Assembly (NCBI GenBank): GCA_021154065.1
Contig: JAJKJG010000097.1
Coordinates: 1-5,021, forward strand
Direction: 5' to 3'
Length of the DNA stretch: 5,021 nucleotides
Source: Methylobacterium sp.
GTDB lineage: Bacteria; Pseudomonadota; Alphaproteobacteria; Rhizobiales; Beijerinckiaceae
The translations under genes and the position numbers were made by a program. Shown here piece after piece: positions 1 to 5,021 of this stretch. How positions within the stretch are numbered: position 1 is the stretch's first letter; each line of letters opens with the position of its first letter. The notes under the pieces were generated by a model, which worked only from the letters and a program-made list of their open reading frames with translations, was not told where the DNA came from and ran no database searches.

Positions 1-2708
1 CGCGCCAGGAGCTCGGAGAGACGCCGCTCGCCGACCTTCAGCGCCGCCTCCTGGGCCTTGATGTCGCCGATACGCTGGTCGGCGACGCGGATGTTGGACA
101 GGATGATGGAGAGGATCTCGCGATCCATGACGCCGCGCTTGAACAGCTTCACGGGCGGCAGGCGCAGGCCCTCCTGCTCGACCTCGGTGGCGTGGGCCGA
201 AAAGCCACCCGGCACCATGCCGCCGGTGTCGGGCCAATGGCCGGTGTTCGAAAGCCAGCAGAACAGAGCGCCGTCGTGGAAGAACGGCATGGCGAAGCGC
301 ACGTCCATGAGGTGCGTGCCGCCGAGATAGGGGTCGTTGACGATGTAGATGTCGCCCTCTTGCGGCGCCGCGACGGCGCCCTCGCGAATGAGGCGGATGA
401 GCTCGCCCGCCGAGTACTGCATCGTGCCGACGAAGACCGGCAGGCCGTGCTCCCCCTGCGCGATGAGCGCCCCGTCCGCGGCGGCGTAGATGCCGTCGGA
501 GCGGTCGTCGGCCTCCGCGATCACCGGCGAGAAGGCCGAGCGCGAGAACGCCACGTCCATCTCGTTGCAGACCTGCTGCAGCCCGGCCTGGATCACGGCG
601 AGGGTCAGCGGGTCGAGCACCCTCTGCTCCCCGCCCGGGGGAGGGACGGCGCCCGCCGCACCGTCGAGTGCGGCCGCGATCCTGAGATTGCCCATCGCAT
701 CGACCCGCGCCGCCGATCCCGCCTCGATCACCGTCGTCGCGTCGACCTGCTGGATGACCGCCGGGCCCTCGATCAGGACTTCGGCCGGGAGACGCTCGCG
801 GTCGTAGATCGTGGCGTCGAGCCAAGCGCCGTCGCCGTAGAGCGCGCGCCGGCCGATGGCGGCGTCCTCCAGGCGCGCGGCGCGCTTGCCGATATCGATG
901 AGGCTCGCGACCGAGAAGGGCCGGCGCTTGCCGACGACCGAGGTGTTGAGGTTGACGACGACCGCCTTGATCTCCGGCAGCCGCACCTGGAATCGGGCGA
1001 AATACGCCGCCTCGAACAGTGCCTGCATCTCGTCACGCGGGACGCCGGCGCGCGGCAGGGCTACGCGGATGAGATGCGTCTGGCCGCGAAACTGCATGTC
1101 GGCGGAATGGAGCACCACCGTCTCGGCGATCTCGTGGGCTTCGCGGGCATTGACCGCCTCGCCGCGCGCGCGCTGCTCGGCGAGGATGCGCGCGACTTCG
1201 CCCATGGCGAGGCTGTCGAGCGGCGCGTTCAGCGTATTGACGAAATCCTGGCGCAGATCGGCGACGAGGCATCCGAGCGCGTTGGTGAGGCCGGGGCGGG
1301 CCGGCACCATGACCTCCGGCAGGCCGAGCTCGCGGGCGAGCGCGACGGCATGCAGCGGACCGGCGCCGCCGAAAGCGAAGAGCGTGAAGTCGCGCGGGTC
1401 GTAGCCGCGGGACAGCGACACCATGCGGATCGCGCCGGCCATGTGGGTGTTGGCGAGCCTGATCGCGGCGGCGGCGGCCTCTTCCGGCGTGAGCCCGAGC
1501 GGCGCGGCGACCGCGTCCGCGAAGATCGCTCGTAGGCGCCGCAACGGCACCGGTTTCTCGACTGCGAGGAGCGCTGCCGGGTCGAGCCGCCCGATGAGGA
1601 GGTTCGCGTCGGTGACGGTCGGGCGCGTGCCGCCGCGGCCGTAGCAGATCGGCCCGGGATCGGAGCCGGCGCTCTGCGGCCCGACCTGCAGCATCCCGGC
1701 CTTGTCGACGGAGATGATCGAGCCGCCGCCGGCCCCGACGGTGCGCACGTCGACCATCGGCACATGCACCGGCAGCCCGTAGGCGAGGGTCAGCTCGGCG
1801 GACACCTCGGGGACGCCGCCGCGGATCAGCGCGACGTCGGTCGAGGTGCCGCCCATGTCATAGGCGATGGCGTTCTCGATCTTTGCCTGCGCCAGCGTCG
1901 CCGCGGCCGCCATGACGCCGGAGGCCGGGCCGGACATCACGGTCTTCGCCGCTTCGCGCGCCACCATCGGCGCCGGCACCGTGCCGCCGTTGCCGTTCAT
2001 GACGAGGAGGTCGCGTTTAAAGCCGCGCGCCGCGAGCTCGCGCCCGAGACGGCCGATGTAGCGGTCGAGGATCGGCTGCACGGCGGCGTTCACGGAGGCG
2101 GTGGTGCCGCGCTCGTATTCGCGGAACTCCGAAAGCAGCGCGTGCCCGAGCGTGACGTAGGCGTTCGGCCAGGCGCGCTCCGCGATCTCGGCGGCGCGGC
2201 GCTCGTGCGCCGGGTTGGCGTAGGAATGCAGGAAATGGATGACGAGCGCCTCGCACCCGGCGGCAAGGAGCGCTTCGATGCTCTTTTCGACCTCGGCCTC
2301 CTCGAGCGGCGTCAATATCTCGCCGCGGGCGCTCATGCGCTCGGAGACTTCGAGGCGCAGCTCGCGCGGGATCAGCGGCTCGAAGGTGCCGGTGAGGCCG
2401 TAAGGCTTCGGCCGGGTACGGCGGCCGAGCTCGAGGGTATCGCGGAAGCCCCGGGTGGTGATGAGCCCGACGCGGGCGGTCTTGCGTTCCAGCACCGCGT
2501 TCGTCGTCGTCGTCGTGCCGTGGATGATGAGGTCGATGTCGGCGGGCGACACGCCGGCGGCCTCGAGCGCATCGAGGACGCCCTGGGCCTGGTTGCCGGC
2601 GCTCGTCGGCACTTTCGCGAGACGGACCGACGCGCCGTCCGGGCCGGCCTCATGGATCAGGAGATCCGTGAAGGTGCCGCCGACGTCGATGCCCGCTACG
2701 CGCCGCAT
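1..2708 (-). CDS. Fused HyuA-HyuB hydantoinase/5-oxoprolinase family protein, 3' end outside window
   Basis: This gene encodes a cytoplasmic ATP-dependent enzyme of the 5-oxoprolinase/N-methylhydantoinase/acetone carboxylase superfamily, which activates a substrate carbonyl or amide with ATP. The frame is open for 902 codons and leaves the left edge. The HyuA part has the N-terminal phosphate loop GIDVGGTFTD (residues 6-15), HGTTTTTNAVLERK (63-76), the second phosphate motif YDMGGTSTD (283-291), VGAGGGS (324-330), a PGPICYGRGG-type segment, and FGGAGPLHA (446-454). It ends near residue 685. A proline/glycine linker (689-693) leads in frame to HyuB, which begins about residue 698 (LDPLTLAVIQ) and shows NDPYLGGTHLMDV (791-803) and GHWPDTGG (823-830), with His799 and His824 as conserved family positions. 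HyuB is usually over 500 residues, so more than half of it lies outside. The ATG at 2708 sits six residues before the phosphate loop, as is usual for the family, and has GAGG nine bases upstream. An in-frame ATG at 2780 is less likely. Family membership is very sure; the substrate (oxoproline, hydantoin, a ketone or other) cannot be read from the sequence. Confidence 0.95.
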   Translation of the reverse strand, partial: MRRVAGIDVGGTFTDLLIHEAGPDGASVRLAKVPTSAGNQAQGVLDALEAAGVSPADIDLIIHGTTTTTNAVLERKTARVGLITTRGFRDTLELGRRTRPKPYGLTGTFEPLIPRELRLEVSERMSARGEILTPLEEAEVEKSIEALLAAGCEALVIHFLHSYANPAHERRAAEIAERAWPNAYVTLGHALLSEFREYERGTTASVNAAVQPILDRYIGRLGRELAARGFKRDLLVMNGNGGTVPAPMVAREAAKTVMSGPASGVMAAAATLAQAKIENAIAYDMGGTSTDVALIRGGVPEVSAELTLAYGLPVHVPMVDVRTVGAGGGSIISVDKAGMLQVGPQSAGSDPGPICYGRGGTRPTVTDANLLIGRLDPAALLAVEKPVPLRRLRAIFADAVAAPLGLTPEEAAAAAIRLANTHMAGAIRMVSLSRGYDPRDFTLFAFGGAGPLHAVALARELGLPEVMVPARPGLTNALGCLVADLRQDFVNTLNAPLDSLAMGEVARILAEQRARGEAVNAREAHEIAETVVLHSADMQFRGQTHLIRVALPRAGVPRDEMQALFEAAYFARFQVRLPEIKAVVVNLNTSVVGKRRPFSVASLIDIGKRAARLEDAAIGRRALYGDGAWLDATIYDRERLPAEVLIEGPAVIQQVDATTVIEAGSAARVDAMGNLRIAAALDGAAGAVPPPGGEQRVLDPLTLAVIQAGLQQVCNEMDVAFSRSAFSPVIAEADDRSDGIYAAADGALIAQGEHGLPVFVGTMQYSAGELIRLIREGAVAAPQEGDIYIVNDPYLGGTHLMDVRFAMPFFHDGALFCWLSNTGHWPDTGGMVPGGFSAHATEVEQEGLRLPPVKLFKRGVMDREILSIILSNIRVADQRIGDIKAQEAALKVGERRLSELLA

Positions 2709-2717
2709 CCGTCCGAG

Positions 2718-2721
2718 CCTC
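2718..2721 (-). promoter_or_regulatory. Ribosome binding site of the hydantoinase gene
   Basis: Read on the minus strand, GAGG lies nine bases before the ATG at 2708. It supports that start over the in-frame ATG at 2780. The motif is short, so this is only moderate evidence. Confidence 0.5.
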
Positions 2722-2740
2722 GAAGATTGTTTGTGTACGA

Positions 2741-2770
2741 ATGATAGGCCCGAAGAGCAGGCGCCGTAAA
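2741..2770 (-). promoter_or_regulatory. Candidate promoter for the hydantoinase gene
   Basis: On the minus strand TATCAT (2741-2746) matches five of six bases of the sigma-70 -10 consensus. TTTACG (2765-2770) matches four of six -35 bases, and the spacer is 18 bases. Transcription would begin near 2735, giving a leader of about 27 bases before the ATG at 2708. This would place the alternative ATG at 2780 upstream of the transcript. The match is by eye and unscored. Confidence 0.4.
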
Positions 2771-2775
2771 GCTGC

Positions 2776-2799
2776 GCCATGGGAGTCCCCCCCAATGGC
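2776..2799. repeat. Imperfect inverted repeat with a seven-C run
   Basis: GCCAT plus GGG (2776-2783) can pair with CCC plus ATGGC (2791-2799) around one bulged A at 2794, with a seven-base loop. The right side contains seven consecutive C residues (2787-2793). There is no T-run on either strand that would make it an intrinsic terminator. It lies between the two divergent candidate promoters and its role, if any, is unknown. Confidence 0.3.
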
Positions 2800-2809
2800 A
2801 GGCCGAGCA

Positions 2810-2825
2810 GGTGACGAGCGTCACC
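2810..2825. promoter_or_regulatory. Perfect inverted repeat upstream of the toxin-antitoxin operon, possible operator
   Basis: GGTGACG (2810-2816) and CGTCACC (2819-2825) are exact reverse complements separated by two bases. The repeat covers the candidate -35 hexamer of the TA promoter, where a bound repressor would block RNA polymerase. It may be a second site for the AbrB-like antitoxin or for its complex with Doc, or a site for an unrelated regulator. Its sequence differs from that of the downstream palindrome. Confidence 0.45.
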
Positions 2826-2840
2826 GGCCTATGTTATACA
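2811..2840 (+). promoter_or_regulatory. Candidate promoter of the toxin-antitoxin operon
   Basis: GTGACG (2811-2816) matches four of six -35 bases and TATACA (2835-2840) matches four of six -10 bases, with an 18-base spacer. The -10 falls in a conspicuous AT-rich patch of an otherwise GC-rich window. Each hexamer lies inside its own inverted repeat, which fits an autorepressed TA promoter. The hexamers are modest matches. Confidence 0.4.
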
Positions 2841-2854
2841 TTCCGTACAACATA
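2830..2854. promoter_or_regulatory. AT-rich 10+10 bp palindrome, likely TA autoregulatory operator
   Basis: TATGTTATAC (2830-2839) and GTACAACATA (2845-2854) pair at nine of ten positions around a five-base centre. The repeat covers the candidate -10 element and ends 15 bases before the antitoxin ATG. AbrB/MazE-fold antitoxins commonly bind such palindromes in their own promoters, alone or with the toxin, so this is the best operator candidate. Binding itself is inferred. Confidence 0.6.
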
Positions 2855-2858
2855 GACC

Positions 2859-2863
2859 GGGAG
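2859..2863 (+). promoter_or_regulatory. Ribosome binding site of the antitoxin gene
   Basis: GGGAG lies six bases before the ATG at 2870 and fixes that start. The same frame stays open back to 2741, but that extension crosses the palindromes and adds 43 residues that precede an otherwise complete AbrB fold. Confidence 0.65.
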
Positions 2864-2869
2864 CCCGCC

Positions 2870-3094
2870 ATGAAGCTCGAGATCAAGAAGATCGGAAACT
2901 CGACCGGTCTCATCCTGCCGAAGGAACTGCTGGCGCGGCTCAACCTCGCGCAGGGCGACTGGCTCTACGTGGCCGAAGCCGCCGACGGGAGCGTCCGTCT
3001 CATGCCCTATGATCCCACCTTCGAGAAGGGCATGGAGATTGCCGAGCGCGCGATCAAGACCTATCGCAACGCGCTCGCCGAGCTCGCCAAGTGA
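2870..3094 (+). CDS. AbrB/MazE-family antitoxin of a Doc toxin
   Basis: The product is a 74-residue DNA-binding antitoxin of the SpoVT-AbrB/MazE superfamily. Residues 1 to about 47 form the swapped-hairpin DNA-binding domain, recognised by MKLEIKKIGNSTGLILPKEL (1-20) and by the following LNLAQGDWLYV segment. Members bind DNA as dimers. Residues 48-74 are a charged, probably helical tail (about DPTFEKGMEIAERAIKTYRN) that in such pairs is the likely toxin-neutralising segment. The start is the ATG at 2870, with GGGAG six bases upstream. The stop overlaps the GTG start of the Doc gene by four bases (GTGA), so the two are probably translationally coupled, antitoxin first as in most type II modules. 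Two inverted repeats upstream suggest autorepression. Classical Doc is paired with Phd, so here an AbrB-fold protein takes the Phd position. Family and role as antitoxin are well supported by sequence and context; neutralisation is inferred. Confidence 0.9.
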   Translation: MKLEIKKIGNSTGLILPKELLARLNLAQGDWLYVAEAADGSVRLMPYDPTFEKGMEIAERAIKTYRNALAELAK

Positions 3095-3489
3095 TCAAGG
3101 ACAGCGGTGAGCCGGTGTGGCTCACCTCGGAGCTCGTCAAAGCCATTCACGACCGGCAGCTGCGGCTCTTCGGCGGCCCGGCCGGCATTCGGGACGAGGG
3201 CGCGCTCGAGTCGGCCCTGGGCCGGCCGATCAACCGATGGGCCTACGAGCAGGCCGGCTTGCCGGCGCTTGCGGCGGCGTATGCCTTTGGGATTGCCCGC
3301 AACCACCCCTTCGTCGACGGCAACAAGCGGGCAGCGCTGCTCGCCCTCGTGACCTTCCTCGGCCTTAACGGCATCGATTTTACCGCGGACGAGGCCGAAG
3401 CGGTCGTGATGATCCGCGGGCTCGCCGCCGGCGAGGTCGATGAGGCAGGCTTGGCGCGCTGGATCAGTGACAACTGGCCGGCTGCTTGA
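3091..3489 (+). CDS. doc: Doc (death-on-curing) family toxin, Fic fold
   Basis: The product is a 132-residue toxin of the Fic/Doc superfamily. The phage P1 Doc protein phosphorylates elongation factor EF-Tu and stops translation. The signature HPFVDGNKR occupies residues 72-80. His72, Asp76 and Lys79 correspond to catalytic positions, and the Lys after GN is the Doc form of the motif rather than the Gly of AMPylating Fic proteins. The N-terminal helix region (WLTSELVKAIHDRQLRLFGG, 10-29) and the GIRDEGALESAL stretch (32-43) are typical of Doc. The length is close to that of P1 Doc (126). The start is a GTG that overlaps the antitoxin stop. Only a weak GAG precedes it by eight bases, so expression probably depends on coupling to antitoxin translation, which would keep toxin below antitoxin. 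No frameshift or lost motif residue is seen, so the toxin looks intact. EF-Tu as target is inferred from the family. Confidence 0.93.
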   Translation: MIKDSGEPVWLTSELVKAIHDRQLRLFGGPAGIRDEGALESALGRPINRWAYEQAGLPALAAAYAFGIARNHPFVDGNKRAALLALVTFLGLNGIDFTADEAEAVVMIRGLAAGEVDEAGLARWISDNWPAA

Positions 3490-3544
3490 CCCGCCATGCT
3501 CCTGGCTTTGCGGGCGTTGAGGCTTATCTAGGGACGGCCCACCC

Positions 3545-3549
3545 GAGAG
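3545..3549 (+). promoter_or_regulatory. Ribosome binding site of the UbiB-like gene
   Basis: GAGAG lies five bases before the ATG at 3555 and favours it over an in-frame TTG at 3486 that overlaps the Doc stop. The 65 bases between the Doc stop and this ATG contain no convincing promoter or terminator, so read-through from the TA operon is possible. Confidence 0.5.
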
Positions 3550-3554
3550 ACTTG

Positions 3555-4928
3555 ATGCCCCCCACAGACCGCGAAGCGAACCGCTTCTCCGCCCGCGCCG
3601 CCCGCTATGCGCGGGTCGGGGCGAATGTCGGCGGGGTCGCGGCGCGGATCGCCGGTGCCCGGCTGTTCGGCCTCGAAGGGCAGGGCGCCTCGAACGCGGC
3701 GGCGCTGGCGCAGGCGCTAGGCGGGCTCAAGGGCCCGATCATGAAGGTGGCGCAGCTCCTCGCCACCATTCCGGACGTGATCCCGCCCGAATACGCCGCC
3801 GAGCTGCAGAAGCTGCAGTCGGAAGCGCCGCCGATGGGCGCCGCCTTCGTGCGCCGCCGCATGCAGGCGGAGCTCGGACCCGACTGGCAGAAGCGGTTCG
3901 GCGCCTTCGATCTGAAGCCCGCCGCCGCGGCCTCGCTCGGCCAGGTCCACCGCGCCGCGGCCAAGGACGGATCGGCGCTTGCCTGCAAGCTGCAATACCC
4001 CGACATGCAGTCGGCCGTCGAAGCCGACCTGCAGCAGCTCGAGTTCGTGTTCGCGATCCACCGGCGCATGGACCCGGTCATCGACACCCGCGAGATCGCG
4101 AAGGAGATCGGCGCCCGGGTCCGCGAGGAGCTCGACTATGAGCGCGAGGGCAAGCACGTCGCGCTCTATCGACGGGTGCTGGCGGACGTGCCCGAGGTGC
4201 GGGTGCCGGCGCCGTGGCCGAAGCTGTCGACCCGCAGGCTCCTGACGCTCGGCTGGCTCGAGGGCGAGAAGATCCTGAGCTTCGTCGGCGCGCCGCAGAC
4301 GATCCGCAACCGGCTCTCGACCGCCATGTTCAAGGCCTGGTGGCACCCCTTCAGCCACAACGGCGTCATCCATGGCGACCCGCATCTCGGCAACTACACG
4401 GTGTTCTCGGACGACGGCGAGGCGCGCGGCATCAATCTCCTCGACTACGGCTGCATCCGCATCTTCCCGCCGAAATTCGTCGGCGGGGTCGTCGATCTCT
4501 ACCGCGGGCTCCTGCACGACGACCGCGACCGGGTCGTCCATGCCTATGAGGTCTGGGGCTTCCAGAAGCTCTCGGCCGAGCTGATCGACATCCTCAACAT
4601 CTGGGCCCGCTTCATCTACGGCCCGCTCCTGACCGATCGGATCCGCAGCATCGCCGAGGGCGTGAGTCCGGCCGAATACGGCCGCCGCCAGGCCTACCAG
4701 GTCCACATGGCGCTGCGGAAGAAGGGCCCGGTGACGGTGCCGCGCGAGTTCGTGTTCATGGATCGGGCGGCGATCGGGCTCGGCGGGGTGTTCCTGCACC
4801 TCAAGGCCGAGCTCAACTTCCACCGCCTGTTCGAGGCCGAGATCGAGCGGTTCTCGCTCGACGAGCTCGGCAAGCGCCAAGCGGCGGCGCTGAAGGCGGC
4901 AAAGCTCGAGCCGAACCTGACCGGCTGA
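3555..4928 (+). CDS. ABC1/UbiB/AarF-family atypical protein kinase-like protein
   Basis: The 457-residue product belongs to the ABC1/ADCK/UbiB (AarF) atypical kinase family. Members affect ubiquinone synthesis, isoprenoid lipid handling or other membrane-linked functions, mostly through ATPase activity rather than proven protein phosphorylation. In order are the KxGQ region, here KVAQ (64-67) followed by LLATIPDVIPPEYAAEL; the alanine-rich loop AAAASLGQVHRA (123-134) that replaces the glycine loop; the ATP-site lysine in ACKLQ (Lys145); EELDYERE (191-198); the catalytic loop HGDPHLGN (273-280, Asp275 and Asn280); and the metal motif DYG (297-299) in place of DFG. These key residues suggest nucleotide binding is retained. 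Unlike E. coli UbiB, no C-terminal pair of membrane helices is visible; the tail is charged and alanine-rich. The ATG at 3555 has GAGAG five bases upstream and gives a usual N-terminus. Its position after the TA module does not reveal a role. I am sure of the family but not that it is the quinone-pathway UbiB. Confidence 0.93.
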   Translation: MPPTDREANRFSARAARYARVGANVGGVAARIAGARLFGLEGQGASNAAALAQALGGLKGPIMKVAQLLATIPDVIPPEYAAELQKLQSEAPPMGAAFVRRRMQAELGPDWQKRFGAFDLKPAAAASLGQVHRAAAKDGSALACKLQYPDMQSAVEADLQQLEFVFAIHRRMDPVIDTREIAKEIGARVREELDYEREGKHVALYRRVLADVPEVRVPAPWPKLSTRRLLTLGWLEGEKILSFVGAPQTIRNRLSTAMFKAWWHPFSHNGVIHGDPHLGNYTVFSDDGEARGINLLDYGCIRIFPPKFVGGVVDLYRGLLHDDRDRVVHAYEVWGFQKLSAELIDILNIWARFIYGPLLTDRIRSIAEGVSPAEYGRRQAYQVHMALRKKGPVTVPREFVFMDRAAIGLGGVFLHLKAELNFHRLFEAEIERFSLDELGKRQAAALKAAKLEPNLTG

Positions 4929-5021
4929 CGCCACAGCACGGGCCGCCGGCGCAATTGCGGGCTTATGGCGCATGCGCTAAACGCGCGCTCAAGCAAGCGC
5001 GACGAGAGACATGATGGCCGA
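4929..5021. other. Intergenic tail with three short palindromes
   Basis: Downstream of the UbiB-like gene are two perfect ten-base palindromes, CGCAATTGCG (4950-4959) and GCGCATGCGC (4968-4977). A six-base stem CGCGCT/AGCGCG (4984-4989 with 4996-5001) has a six-base loop. None is followed by a T-run, so no intrinsic terminator is called. They could be regulator sites for the next gene or chance in GC-rich sequence. Confidence 0.4.
5011..5021 (+). CDS. Possible start of a further gene cut by the right edge
   Basis: Two adjacent ATG codons (5011 and 5014) follow GAGAG (5004-5008), leaving spacers of two and five bases. The second matches the arrangement seen before the UbiB-like gene. Only three or so codons are visible, so neither product nor even coding status can be judged. 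Confidence 0.3.

Noticed and set aside
192..1535. Long plus-strand open frame of 447 codons
   Set aside because: It lies wholly opposite the hydantoinase gene. Its translation is Arg/Asp/Glu/Val-rich with no recognisable domain, as expected of an antisense frame in GC-rich DNA, whereas the minus strand shows clear HyuA and HyuB motifs.
1764..2744. Long plus-strand open frame of 326 codons
   Set aside because: It is antisense to the N-terminal half of the hydantoinase gene, with low-complexity composition and no family motif.
2709..2780. Upstream ATG at 2780 as the true hydantoinase start
   Set aside because: It would add 24 residues without family resemblance and lies upstream of the best promoter candidate. 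The ATG at 2708 gives the usual short lead before the phosphate loop and has GAGG at good spacing. The GGGGGGG before 2780 keeps it possible.
2776..2799. Intrinsic terminator between the divergent genes
   Set aside because: The stem has a bulge and no T-run on either strand, and both flanking genes point away from it, so no transcript needs to end here.
2741..2869. Longer antitoxin start at 2741
   Set aside because: The extension would translate through the promoter and palindromes and precede an already complete AbrB domain; the ATG at 2870 has a clear GGGAG site.
3486..3554. TTG at 3486 as the start of the UbiB-like gene, overlapping the Doc stop
   Set aside because: The 23 extra residues do not resemble the family N-terminus, and the ATG at 3555 has its own ribosome binding site.
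3717..4973. Long minus-strand open frame of 418 codons
   Set aside because: It is antisense to the UbiB-like gene, which has complete family motifs; the minus-strand product is Glu/Asp/Arg/Val-rich shadow sequence.

Overview
The window is GC-rich and tightly packed. Its third-position G/C bias and gene content suggest a proteobacterium, most likely an alphaproteobacterium. That placement is inferred from the style of the proteins and was not tested by any search.

Layout. Positions 1 to 2708 on the minus strand hold most of one large gene that runs off the left edge. It encodes a HyuA-type ATPase subunit fused in frame to a HyuB-type subunit, the arrangement of the 5-oxoprolinase/N-methylhydantoinase/acetone carboxylase superfamily. 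Of its residues, 902 are visible: a complete HyuA part and about the first 205 residues of the HyuB part. Positions 2709 to 2869 are a divergent intergenic region. It carries a candidate minus-strand promoter for the hydantoinase gene and, for the plus strand, a candidate promoter embedded in two inverted repeats. Positions 2870 to 3489 are a two-gene toxin-antitoxin operon: a 74-residue AbrB/MazE-fold antitoxin and a 132-residue Doc (death-on-curing, Fic-fold) toxin whose GTG start overlaps the antitoxin stop. Positions 3555 to 4928 encode a 457-residue ABC1/UbiB/AarF-family atypical kinase with variant signature motifs. The last 93 bases carry three short palindromes and a possible start codon of a further gene.

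How they fit together. The toxin and antitoxin form a self-contained module, and the inverted repeats just upstream are good candidates for its autoregulatory operators. The hydantoinase/oxoprolinase protein is probably a cytoplasmic ATP-dependent amidohydrolase or carboxylase of unknown substrate. The UbiB-like protein is usually linked to isoprenoid-quinone or lipid metabolism. No functional link between the three units is visible, and the TA cassette looks like an insertion between two housekeeping or catabolic genes. I found no RNA genes, CRISPR arrays, insertion sequences or phage genes. Nothing here amounts to a clearly undescribed system; the most useful leads are the operator architecture of the AbrB-Doc pair and the variant motifs of the UbiB-like kinase.
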